From Streptomyces sp. LX-29 (GTDB taxonomy: Bacteria; Actinomycetota; Actinomycetes; Streptomycetales; Streptomycetaceae), in contig NZ_CP089746.1 of the NCBI RefSeq assembly GCF_029541745.1, forward strand, positions 4,101,559 to 4,165,558: a stretch of 64,000 nucleotides of DNA. The letters run 5' to 3'. Position 1 is the first letter of the stretch. Every line of letters begins with the position of its first letter. Below the pieces are notes generated by a model. That model had not been told where the DNA came from and did no database searches. It saw only the letters and a list, made by a program, of their open reading frames with translations. Positions 43,955 to 52,107 of this stretch are shown here, piece by piece. The translations under genes were made by a program, and so were the position numbers.

Positions 43955-44056
43955 GAGGGGAGCGGGAGACCTGGAGGGCCCAGAGCCCTGCACCTCGGCA
44001 GCCCCGAGGGGAACGGGAGACCTGGAGGGCCCAGAGCCCCGGACCTCGGCAGCCCC
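43955..44056. repeat. 51-bp tandem repeat
   Basis: Copy one 43955-44005 and copy two 44006-44056 (gaggggagcgggagacctgg type) differ by a few bases; a third partial copy follows. Outside any gene. Confidence 0.85.
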
Positions 44057-44212
44057 GAAGGGGGCGGGGGCCCTGGCGGCCCTCGACTCCCAGGCCCCGA
44101 AAGCCCTGACAGGACAGCGCGGGAGGCCCGGAAGCCCCGAACCCCGGACTCTTCGAAGGGCCGGGGCTCCGGACCGGAAGCTCCGGAGCCGGGAAGCCCC
44201 AGGAGGCGCGGG

Positions 44213-46759
44213 CTAAGAGCAGCTGATCCGGGACTCGGCCCAGTCGGCCAGCGCCAGGCCGTGCCCGGGCGGCCCGTGCGACTCGACCACCAAGCGGATG
44301 GTGGAGCGGCCGGAGAGGGACACATGCACCGGCTCGGCCGGATCGCCGCCGCGCACCACCCCGGACCGCCACAGCCGCTCCCCGTCCGCGTAGACGGAGA
44401 ACCGGGCGGCGCCGAGCCCCAGCATCGTGTCGTCGATTCCGACGACGGCGTCGTACGCGGTGCAGGAGCGGTTGAGATCGATGGTCACCGACGACGCGGC
44501 GTGCACGGTCACCCCGTGTCCGTACCGTTCACCGCCGATGGACATGCCCCGCCGCTGCCAGAGCCAGGTGCTCTCGCGGCCCCTGATCTCCGGCTTCGTG
44601 CCATCCCCGAAGCGTGCGAACTGCAATCGGCTGAGCGGGTAGGACGTGGACGGCTCGGGCTCGGGCTCAGGCTCGGGCGTGGGTGTCCGGGTGGGGGATG
44701 GGGTCGGCGACGGCGCCGGGCGGGTCGGCGTCGGCGTCGGCGCGGGCGTACGGGTCGGGGAGGACGTCGGCGTGGAGCTGGGCCGCGGCTCGGCGGGGGC
44801 GGACGGCGTCGGCCCGGGCGGCGTGGGACGAGGCGCCGGCGTCTTTCCCGAAGGAGCAGGAGCGGGACGAGGGGACGCGCCGGCCGACGGGGGCCGACTA
44901 CCGGCGGGCGGCGTCGTGGCATGGGCCGGCCCCGCCTTCGGCCCCGGAGACTTCGAGGTCGGAGTGGGCTTGGGCGTCGCCGGCCCCGGCAGCTCCGGAG
45001 CGGCGGGCGCGGCGGGCCCGGCCGTGGTCTTCTTGTCGCCGTCCCCGGAGGTCAGCGCCAGCGCCGTGGCGGCGGCCACGACGACCACGCCGGCCGCGAT
45101 GCCGAGCTTCGCCACGGCGCCGAGCCCCTCGGCGACGCCGGCTCCCGCTCCACCCCCGCCTCCGACACCGGCGCCCGCACCGGCCGCCGCGCCCGCACCA
45201 GAGCCGGCCGCGCCCGCACCAGAGCCGGCCGTGCCCGCCCCGGTGCCCGCACCTGCCCCGGTGCCCGCACCCGCGCCGGCTGCCGCGCCTGCGGCTCCCG
45301 CTCCGGCGGCTCCCGCCACCACCCCGGCTGTCTTGAGCGAGAAGTCGGCGGCGAACCAGCCGACGACGGCGACGGGCAGCACGGCGCGCAGTCGCGCGTT
45401 GACGTCCGCGACCTCCAGCGCGGCCATGCGGCACCGCGCGCAGTGGTCCAGGTGTTTGCGCAGGCCGAGCTCGGCGCGCGAGCGCAGGCCGCCGCGCGCG
45501 TAGGCGCCCAGCCGGTCGGCGAAGCGCGCGCAGTCGCCGCCCTCGGTCAGCGCGCTGCTCACATGCGCCTGGAGGTAGGCCTGCTTGAGCTTCTCCCGCG
45601 CCCGGTGTGCCAGCACCGCGGTGGCGTTGTCCGACAGCCCCAGCAGCGGGGCCACCTCGCGCGGCGACTCCTCCTCGACCGTGGTGTGCCAGAGCACGGT
45701 CTGGTAGCGCTCCGGCAGACTGCGGAAGGCCCGTACGGCCAGGGACTGTTCGGCCTCGTGCATCGCCCTGACGTCCGCGCCCAGGTCATGGGTGTCGGCC
45801 GTGGCGGCGGGCCGGGCCGCCTCGGCGGCGAAGGTCGCGAAGTCCTCGACCAACTGCTCCCGCTTGGCCGACTTCCCCCATGCGGCGGCGACCCGCCGCA
45901 CCGTGGTGAACAGATAGGCGCGCACCGCGGTGTCCGGCCCGGCGCCGCCGCGCACCGCCTGCAGCGTGCGGGCGAACACCTCGGCCGTCAGATCGTCGGC
46001 GGTGAACGTGTCGCGGCAACAGGTCCGGGCGTAGCGGCGCACCGCGTCGGCGTGACGCCGGTACAGCTCCTCGTACGCGTCGTCGTCGCCGTCGCGCAGC
46101 CGCGCGACCAGCTCGACGTCGGACGCCACCGGGTCGGTCGACGGACCGGGCCGCGGTGTCGACCCCGCATCGCCCGACGAGCCCGTCCCCGGCTCCCGTC
46201 CCGTCGCGTCCCAGGGGCCGGAGTCAGCGCCGGGGCCAGGTCGCCCACCGGCGCCCGCCGGGGAACCGGAACCGCCGGCGCGGCTGGGGCCACCGGTGCC
46301 GCTCAGCCGTTCCCGCTGTTGGGGCACCTGGGGCACCTGGGGCACCTGGGGCACCTGGGGCGCGGGAGCGCCGTGTGCGAGGGCGCGACCGACCTCGGGG
46401 CCGCCGGCCTTGCGGCGCGCATGACGTCCGCGTCCACGACGGCCGCCGGAGTCCACGCCGCCGGAGTCCACGACGGCCGAGTCCACGCCCGCAGCGCCCT
46501 CACGGCGTGCCACACCGCCGGAGCCCACGCCGTCAGAACCCAGCCCGTCAGGACCCACACCGTCAGAACCCGCACCACCCGACGGGGCTCTGCCCGAATT
46601 CACGCCGCCAGGATCCGCGCCGTCAGAACCGGCGCCGGTCGGCTCTACACCGCCCGACTCCGCGTCACCCGCCACGGCGTCGCCCGCGGGGGAGCCGCCC
46701 GCCTCGGGGTCGGTGGCCCACTCGCTGCCATGTGGGTCATCCCACCCGCCACCACTCAT
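44213..46759 (-). CDS. Sigma-70-like / zinc-finger / membrane / NPCBM fusion protein
   Basis: 848 residues from ATG 46759 (GGGAG upstream). A disordered Gly/Ser/Val N-terminus (1-205, with a PQV run) precedes sigma region 2 at about 213-290 (DAYEELYRRHADAVRRYART, FTADDLTAEVFARTLQAVRG) and region 4 at about 346-395 (LPERYQTVLWHTTVEEESPR, APLLGLSDNATAVLAHRARE). A zf-HC2-like HLDHCARC follows near 438. Then an Ala/Gly-rich stretch, one membrane helix near 555 (GIAAGVVVVAAATALALT), a Pro/Ser/Thr stalk (about 575-700) and an NPCBM carbohydrate-binding domain (about 705-848, YPLSRLQFARFGDGTKP, YGHGVTVHAASSVTIDLN). Sigma factor, its inhibitor-like finger, membrane anchor and external sugar-binding domain are one chain. 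Release of the sigma part would need proteolysis. Confidence 0.88.
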   Translation of the reverse strand: MSGGGWDDPHGSEWATDPEAGGSPAGDAVAGDAESGGVEPTGAGSDGADPGGVNSGRAPSGGAGSDGVGPDGLGSDGVGSGGVARREGAAGVDSAVVDSGGVDSGGRRGRGRHARRKAGGPEVGRALAHGAPAPQVPQVPQVPQVPQQRERLSGTGGPSRAGGSGSPAGAGGRPGPGADSGPWDATGREPGTGSSGDAGSTPRPGPSTDPVASDVELVARLRDGDDDAYEELYRRHADAVRRYARTCCRDTFTADDLTAEVFARTLQAVRGGAGPDTAVRAYLFTTVRRVAAAWGKSAKREQLVEDFATFAAEAARPAATADTHDLGADVRAMHEAEQSLAVRAFRSLPERYQTVLWHTTVEEESPREVAPLLGLSDNATAVLAHRAREKLKQAYLQAHVSSALTEGGDCARFADRLGAYARGGLRSRAELGLRKHLDHCARCRMAALEVADVNARLRAVLPVAVVGWFAADFSLKTAGVVAGAAGAGAAGAAAGAGAGTGAGAGTGAGTAGSGAGAAGSGAGAAAGAGAGVGGGGGAGAGVAEGLGAVAKLGIAAGVVVVAAATALALTSGDGDKKTTAGPAAPAAPELPGPATPKPTPTSKSPGPKAGPAHATTPPAGSRPPSAGASPRPAPAPSGKTPAPRPTPPGPTPSAPAEPRPSSTPTSSPTRTPAPTPTPTRPAPSPTPSPTRTPTPEPEPEPEPSTSYPLSRLQFARFGDGTKPEIRGRESTWLWQRRGMSIGGERYGHGVTVHAASSVTIDLNRSCTAYDAVVGIDDTMLGLGAARFSVYADGERLWRSGVVRGGDPAEPVHVSLSGRSTIRLVVESHGPPGHGLALADWAESRISCS
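46322..46360. repeat. 9-bp tandem repeat (gggcacctg) in the sigma fusion
   Basis: Four copies and a partial one encode the PQV run in the N-terminal tail of the sigma fusion protein (minus strand). Confidence 0.85.
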
Positions 46760-46967
46760 AAGGGAAGCTCCCGAACCGGCCGACACGCCCGAAAAACCGG
46801 GCTAGTACCGGGCAAGCGTGCCACAGCCGTCGAGCCGTGCTCCCCGCGCGGTCCGGGCAACCACCCGTCCGGGGCGAAAGGGCGTATGCCAGCACTACCG
46901 TTCACTCGTACGGGGAAGACTCGGTGAACGCGCCTTCCGCGTACGAGCGAACGTCCTCACTTCGTGG

Positions 46968-47693
46968 TCAGGCCGTGGGCCGCGACCGCAGACCGTCCAG
47001 CAGGATGTCCAGCAGTCGCGCGGACGCCGCCGCCTGCTGCGCCGCGTCCGGCAGCGACGGGGCAGCCGTCGCGATCACCAGCAGCACATCCGCGACCGTG
47101 ACATCCGCGCGGAGCTGACCCGCCGACCGTGCCCGCTCCACGAGCTGGCCCACGACGTCCAGCAGCGCGGCGACCCCCGCGTCGTCCCGCTCGTCCTGCA
47201 CCGCGGTCCGCTGGTCGACCAGGCGCAGCTCCGGCTGGCCGCCCGATCCCGGCTGCCGCTGGTGCGGCACCCGGGCCTCCTCCGCCTCCACGTCCACGCC
47301 CACCCGCAGCACCTGCGGCGGCAGCAGCCTGCCGGCGCCGGACGCCACCGAGGTGCGCAGAAAACGGGAGAGCGCCGACCACGGCTCGTTCTCCTGACCC
47401 AAGGCGGCCCGCGCCTGGTCGGTCAGCCGGGCCGTCTCCTCCTCGGCTATGCGTCGGACCAGCACGTCCTTGCTGGGAAAGCGGCGGTAGACGGTGCCCA
47501 CCCCGACGCGGGCGCGACGGGCCACGTCTTCCATCGGCGCGCCGTACCCCAGCTCGCCGAACACCTCGCGGGCCGCGCGCAGGACGTGCTCCAGGTTGCG
47601 CTGCGCGTCGACACGGAGAGGAGTGCTACGGCCGCCGTTCCCGTCCGACGACGCGGCGATGGCCGTCGACCAATGAGAACCCTGAATGTGCAT
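46968..47693 (-). CDS. TetR-family regulator
   Basis: 241 residues from ATG 47693, where GGGGG lies 8 bases upstream; the larger frame further up crosses the ndh promoter. After an about 32-residue variable N-terminus, the HTH is NLEHVLRAAREVFGELGYGA and MEDVARRARVGVGTVYRRFP, followed by SKDVLVRRIAEEETARL: the standard TetR DNA-binding domain. The C-terminal ligand domain is helical (LLDVVGQLVERARSAGQLRA, DVLLVIATAAPSLPDAAQQA). The region between (RVGVDVEAEEARVPHQRQPG) is variable. The gene is next to the divergent ndh gene, with about 286 bases between; it may control ndh or itself. The ligand is unknown. Confidence 0.88.
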   Translation of the reverse strand: MHIQGSHWSTAIAASSDGNGGRSTPLRVDAQRNLEHVLRAAREVFGELGYGAPMEDVARRARVGVGTVYRRFPSKDVLVRRIAEEETARLTDQARAALGQENEPWSALSRFLRTSVASGAGRLLPPQVLRVGVDVEAEEARVPHQRQPGSGGQPELRLVDQRTAVQDERDDAGVAALLDVVGQLVERARSAGQLRADVTVADVLLVIATAAPSLPDAAQQAAASARLLDILLDGLRSRPTA

Positions 47694-47978
47694 ATGTAAT
47701 CCCCCGGTAATGATGTCTCCCCCCGGAGACTCCCCGCCCTGACATCGAGGCGGTCTCAACACCCCGACGAAGTACGAACATAGTTGAGCCCAGGTCAAGA
47801 AAGAAGGGGGTAGTTCCGCACAGACCGCCCCCCGATCGGAGTACGGGCCCGTTCCCTCCCGTTTCCGTACCCGTCCGCGGCCCGCTACTCCCGCGCTGAC
47901 CTGCGAACTTTTCGGGCGTCTAGGCCGAACGGCGGGACCGGAGTACCCGCCACCGCCGGTCACACAATTCGTCGAGCC

Positions 47979-47987
47979 TGTGGACAA
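47979..47987 (-). promoter_or_regulatory. DnaA-box-like TTGTCCACA at the start of ndh
   Basis: Reverse complement of TTGTCCACA; it overlaps the GTG chosen as the ndh start. If it is functional, the downstream GTG at 48016 is the more likely start. Confidence 0.4.
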
Positions 47988-49371
47988 ACGCGGGTCGCGC
48001 GTGCGTCATGGGAGAGTGAAGGAACCTGCGCGCATTCTCGTTGTCGGCGGTGGCTACGTCGGGATGTACACCGCGCTGCGTCTCCAGCGGAAGCTCAAAC
48101 GGGAGCTGAGGCAAGGCGCCGTACAGGTCATCGTGGTCGACCCCGAGCCCTACATGACCTACCAGCCCTTCCTGCCCGAAGCGGCCGCCGGCTCCATCTC
48201 GCCCCGCCATGTCGTGGTGCCGCTGCGCCGCGTGCTGCCGCTCTGTCAGGTCGTCATCGGAGCCGCCACCGAGATCGACCACGCCGAGCGCACCGCGACC
48301 GTGCGGACTCTCGCCGCCGAGGAGGAGGGGAACGGCGCGATCGCGATCCACTACGACGAGCTCGTACTGGCCCCCGGCTCCATCTCCCGCGCCCTCCCGA
48401 TCCCCGGCCTGGCCGACTACGCCATCGGCTTCAAGACCGTCGAGGAGGCCATCGGGCTGCGCAACCACGTCCTGGAACAGATGGACATCGCCTCCTCCAC
48501 CCGTGATCCCGACGTCCGGGACGCCGCGCTGACCTTCGTCTTCGTGGGCGGCGGCTACGCCGGCGTGGAGGCCCTGGGCGAGCTGGAGGACATGGCCCGC
48601 TACGCCACCCGCTACTACCACAACATCGCCCCAGAGGACCTCAGGTGGATCCTCGTGGAGGCGACCGGGCGGATCCTGCCCGAGGTCGGCGAGGAGCTGG
48701 GCCGGTACACCGTCCGCGAGCTGCGGGGCCGCAACATCGACGTACGCCTGGACACCCGCCTGGAGTCGTGTGAGAACCGGGTCGCCGTGCTGAGCGACGG
48801 CTCCCGCTTCCCCACCCGCACGGTGGTGTGGACCGCCGGCGTCAAACCCCATCCCATCCTGGCCGCCACCGACCTGCCGCGGAACGACCACGGCCGGCTG
48901 GTCTGCACCGCCGCCCTCACGGTGGACGGCGTCGAGCACGCCTGGGCGGCCGGGGACGCCGCCGCCGTACCGGACATCACGGCGGACGAGCCGGGCGCGA
49001 TCTGCGCCCCCAACGCGCAGCACGCCGTGCGCCAGGCCAAGGTGCTCGCCGAGAACCTGCTCGCGACCCTGCACGGCCGGCCGCTCACGGACTACGCGCA
49101 CAAGTACGTGGGCTCGGTCGCCTCGCTCGGCCTCCACAAGGGCGTCGCACATGTCTACGGGCGGAAGCTGAAGGGCTACCCCGCCTGGTTCATGCACCGC
49201 GCGTACCACCTCAGCCGGGTGCCGACCTTCAACCGGAAGGCACGGGTGTTCGCCGAATGGGCCCTCGCCGGGCTCTTCAAACGTGAGATCGTCTCGCTCG
49301 GCTCGCTGGAGAACCCACGAGCCGAGTTCGAACTCGCGGCGGGCACCGGTCGCCATCCCGAGGCCAGTTGA
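47980..49371 (+). CDS. ndh: Type II NADH dehydrogenase (NDH-2)
   Basis: 463 residues from GTG 47980; GTG 48016 (12 codons later) is in frame and closer to the conserved N-terminus. NDH-2 passes electrons from NADH to menaquinone without pumping protons. FAD site ILVVGGGYVGMYTALRLQ, PYMTYQPFLPEAAAGSISP, LVLAPGSISRALPIPG, NADH site FVFVGGGYAGVEALGELEDM, and AGDAAAVPDI and CAPNAQHAVRQAKVLAENL all match the family. The C-terminal basic hydrophobic stretch HRAYHLSRVPTFNRKARVFA is the usual membrane-binding part. Length is normal. A TetR gene is divergent, and the small frame plus the phosphatase follow. Confidence 0.94.
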   Translation: MDKRGSRVRHGRVKEPARILVVGGGYVGMYTALRLQRKLKRELRQGAVQVIVVDPEPYMTYQPFLPEAAAGSISPRHVVVPLRRVLPLCQVVIGAATEIDHAERTATVRTLAAEEEGNGAIAIHYDELVLAPGSISRALPIPGLADYAIGFKTVEEAIGLRNHVLEQMDIASSTRDPDVRDAALTFVFVGGGYAGVEALGELEDMARYATRYYHNIAPEDLRWILVEATGRILPEVGEELGRYTVRELRGRNIDVRLDTRLESCENRVAVLSDGSRFPTRTVVWTAGVKPHPILAATDLPRNDHGRLVCTAALTVDGVEHAWAAGDAAAVPDITADEPGAICAPNAQHAVRQAKVLAENLLATLHGRPLTDYAHKYVGSVASLGLHKGVAHVYGRKLKGYPAWFMHRAYHLSRVPTFNRKARVFAEWALAGLFKREIVSLGSLENPRAEFELAAGTGRHPEAS

Positions 49372-49811
49372 ACCCCCGCGCGACGGAGTCCGGAACTCCC
49401 CCCGCGCGGTCACCGTCTGACGGATGTCAGTCCGGTCCGCCACACTGGACGTGTGACCATGGGTGGGCTCACATCTACGAAGAGTGACAATCTTGTTAAG
49501 GCTGACCATCACGAGGACCTGGACGTTTGCTGCACTCCCCCGGGGATCGCGCCCCATACGCCGCCGCCCGACCGTCCGACGCCGCTGACCTGCTGTTCCG
49601 TCATGCCGCCCGACCCTCCCAGGCCGGCGTGCCCCGCTGCCGCGCCCGCCGCGCGGGCTCCGGCGAGAAGCGTCGCCACGACGGTCGCGCAGGTAGGGAG
49701 AGCGGCGACGGGGCCAGACGCGGCTGACGCCGCCGGAGCCGCTCCGGGCGCCGACCCCCGACCGCCATCCCATGGGCCGCCCCTCATCACGACACCGCGA
49801 GGCAGACCTCA
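49372..49811. other. Gap with possible small gene before the soluble phosphatase
   Basis: About 440 bases. The stretch 49453-49550 is less GC-rich and well structured as a reading frame (see the candidate gene), while the rest is GC-rich. A stop/start overlap at 49812-49815 connects the candidate frame to the phosphatase. Confidence 0.45.
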
Positions 49812-49815
49812 GTGA
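49459..49815 (+). CDS. Possible small protein coupled to the SpoIIE phosphatase
   Basis: 118 codons from ATG 49459 (GTG 49453 also possible). The N-terminal part (GGLTSTKSDNLVKADHHEDL) has mixed, protein-like composition in a low-GC patch, followed by DVCCTPPG and a Pro/Ala-rich remainder that looks like any GC-rich frame. Its TGA overlaps the GTG of the phosphatase by four bases, a common coupling sign. No convincing ribosome site is visible. It could be a real leader protein, or the true 5' part of the phosphatase gene in another frame. Existence uncertain. Confidence 0.3.
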   Translation: MGGLTSTKSDNLVKADHHEDLDVCCTPPGIAPHTPPPDRPTPLTCCSVMPPDPPRPACPAAAPAARAPARSVATTVAQVGRAATGPDAADAAGAAPGADPRPPSHGPPLITTPRGRPQ

Positions 49816-52031
49816 ACTTCACGCGCTGGAGCGCCCGGCTCCCCGGAACACAGCGACGCGCCGCCGCGCGGGCCGACCGCGGCGCGGGTCGGTCGGCGTC
49901 CTCGGCCCCGACCGGCGGCGGCTCCGTACCGGCGGCCCGGGGCGAGCGCGCCGACTCCGCCCACCCCGGAGCTGAGGCCCCGACGACCGCCCCGGCCGGC
50001 GCCGTCGACCCCGCGCGGCTCGTGCCCACCCTCGACGGGCTGTCCGTGCCCGACGTCCTCGGCCATGTGCCGGCCCTGGTCGCCGTCGTCTACGGCCCCG
50101 AGCACCGCATCGCGTACGTCAACGACGCCTATGCCGCGCTCTTCGGGCCCCGAGCCCCCGGCGCCCCCGCCGGCCAGGCGCTTCCCGAGCTGCGCGAGCT
50201 GGGTCTGCTGCCGCTGATGGACCAGGTGCTGCGCAGCGGCAAGCCCCGCACGGTCAAATCCCGCCGGGTCCCGCGCGGCGGCTTCCCCAGCCCGCACGCC
50301 CCGTGCGCCGAGGCGGCGCCGGACGAGGCGACCGAACAGGAGACCCGCGCGCCCCGCGCGACGGTGGACGAGGAGCCCCGCGCGGCGATGGACGCGAAGG
50401 CGAGCGGGGCGGCGGACCGGGAGCCCGGCACGGGGGCGGACCAGCAGACGACCGCGGTGCACGCGGCCGAGCCCGTCGAGCCCGCCCCTGACCACGCCGC
50501 GAGCCTGACCCCGGACCGCGCCGACGCGGCGGATGAGCCGGGCGTTGTGCGGCCGGACAAGCCGTCCGCCCCGCCGGGCGAACCGCCCACCGCGCGGGAC
50601 GACGCCCCGCCCGCCGGCCCGCGTGCCGCCACCGCGATCGCCAGCGGGCGGTCGGTGATCGTGACGGGGGCCGCGATGCCCGGCAAGACCGTGATCGCCC
50701 CGGCCTGCTCCGTACGGTTCCCGCGCGGCACCGCGCGGGGGCCGGTTCCGGCGGCCGGCCGACGGTCGCGCGACGGCTACTACACCTTCACCTGCACCCC
50801 GATCGAGGTCGCCGCCCCCTCGCCCACCGCCGCCGCGCACCGCGGCGTCCTCATCTTCGGCGCCGACGTCACCGACCAGGTCGAGGCCGCCGAGCGGCTG
50901 CGGGCCAGCGAGCGCCGGCAGCGCGAGGCCGCCGTCACCCTCCAGCGCAGCCTGCTGCCGCAGGAGCTGGAGCAGCCCGACGACCTGCGGGTCGCCGCGA
51001 CGTACCAGCCGGGCGGCACAGACGCCGCCGTCGGCGGCGACTGGTACGACGTGATCACCCTCGGCGCGGGCCGCACCGCCCTGGTCATCGGCGACGTCAT
51101 GGGCCGCGGGGTGCGGGCGGCCGCCGTGATGGGCCAGCTGCGGACCGCCGTGCGCGCCTACGCCCGGCTCGACCTGCCGCCGCACGAGGTGCTCCAACTC
51201 CTCGACGGCCTCGCCGCCGAGATCGACCCCCATCAGATCGCCACCTGTGTGTACGCGGTCCACGACCCCAACGAGGGACGTCTCGTCTACGCCTCGGCGG
51301 GCCATCTGCCGATCCTGGTCCGCGAGCCCGACGGCAGCGTGCACCGCGCGGACGAGCCCACCGGTCCGCCGCTGGGCACCGGCGGCTGGCTGCACACCTC
51401 CGGTTCGGTGCCCCTCGGCCCCGGTGCCAGCGCTGTCCTCTATACGGACGGCCTGGTGGAGCGGCGTGACATGGACATCGACGCGGGCGTCGCCGCGCTG
51501 GAGCAGGCCTTCGCGGGGGCGACCGGCTCCCCGCAGGTGATGTGCGACCGGCTGATCCGCGCCCTGGGCATCACCGCGGAGCACGACGACGACGTCGCCG
51601 TGCTCGTCCTCCAGCACCCGGCCCGCACCGGCCACGACGCGGAGCTCTTCCACAACGCCGCGCTGGAGCTCCTCGGCGGGGTGGAGGCCGCTCCCCGCGC
51701 GCGGGCCTTCGCCTCGGGCGTCCTGGCCAGCTGGCGCTTCCCGATGGAGCTGCGCGACCTGGGCGTGCTCGCCGCCAGCGAGCTCGTCGCCAACTCGCTC
51801 CAGCACGGCACGCCTCCGATGCGGCTGCGGCTGCGACGCACGGACCGGCGGCTGATCATCGAGGTGACGGACGGCGACGACCATCTGCCGCGGCGCCGTC
51901 GCGCGGAGCCGGTGGACGAGGCGGGGCGCGGCATCTCGATCGTCGCGACCATCGCCTCCTCCTGGGGCTCGCGCCGCACTCCGGGGGGTGGAAAGGCCGT
52001 CTGGTGCGAGTTCGCCCTGCCGGAGGGGTGA
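49812..52031 (+). CDS. PAS / SpoIIE-PP2C / HATPase phosphatase-kinase protein
   Basis: 739 residues from GTG 49812. After a disordered N-terminus (1-75) comes a PAS-like part (DVLGHVPALVAVVYGPEHRI, VNDAYAALFGP), a Pro/Ala/Asp-rich insertion (about 155-310), the remainder of the PAS (GYYTFTCTPIEV), then SpoIIE-PP2C (about 370-600: VGGDWYDVITLGAG, VIGDVMGRGVRAAAVMGQLR, YTDGLVERRD, EHDDDVAVLVL) and a C-terminal HATPase_c domain (LGVLAASELVANSLQHGTPP, DEAGRGISIVATIASSWGSR) like RsbW/SpoIIAB. The two enzyme activities suggest a complete partner-switching unit: phosphatase for an antagonist and kinase for it, controlling a sigma factor. No antagonist gene is next to it. Confidence 0.92.
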   Translation: MNFTRWSARLPGTQRRAAARADRGAGRSASSAPTGGGSVPAARGERADSAHPGAEAPTTAPAGAVDPARLVPTLDGLSVPDVLGHVPALVAVVYGPEHRIAYVNDAYAALFGPRAPGAPAGQALPELRELGLLPLMDQVLRSGKPRTVKSRRVPRGGFPSPHAPCAEAAPDEATEQETRAPRATVDEEPRAAMDAKASGAADREPGTGADQQTTAVHAAEPVEPAPDHAASLTPDRADAADEPGVVRPDKPSAPPGEPPTARDDAPPAGPRAATAIASGRSVIVTGAAMPGKTVIAPACSVRFPRGTARGPVPAAGRRSRDGYYTFTCTPIEVAAPSPTAAAHRGVLIFGADVTDQVEAAERLRASERRQREAAVTLQRSLLPQELEQPDDLRVAATYQPGGTDAAVGGDWYDVITLGAGRTALVIGDVMGRGVRAAAVMGQLRTAVRAYARLDLPPHEVLQLLDGLAAEIDPHQIATCVYAVHDPNEGRLVYASAGHLPILVREPDGSVHRADEPTGPPLGTGGWLHTSGSVPLGPGASAVLYTDGLVERRDMDIDAGVAALEQAFAGATGSPQVMCDRLIRALGITAEHDDDVAVLVLQHPARTGHDAELFHNAALELLGGVEAAPRARAFASGVLASWRFPMELRDLGVLAASELVANSLQHGTPPMRLRLRRTDRRLIIEVTDGDDHLPRRRRAEPVDEAGRGISIVATIASSWGSRRTPGGGKAVWCEFALPEG

Positions 52032-52107
52032 CCCGGCGGGGGCGGGCGCGAGCGGAGGAAGCCCGGACCGGCCCGCCCGGGGGGACGGCCGGCCCGTCGA
52101 TGGCCGA

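Larger units (their letters stand above)
43671..44212. other. Repeat-rich 540-base gap between convergent genes
   Basis: It holds several copies of ctcgcggct (43736-43770) and a 51-bp repeat (43955-44056, with a third partial copy). The remainder is low-complexity GC. No gene. It lies between the AfsR-like gene and the sigma-fusion gene, which converge, so some repeats may act in termination. Confidence 0.55.

Noticed and set aside
44213..46759. Splitting the sigma fusion into two genes
   Set aside because: The frame is open without interruption from sigma region 2 to the NPCBM end, and no ribosome site lies between; I see no frameshift.
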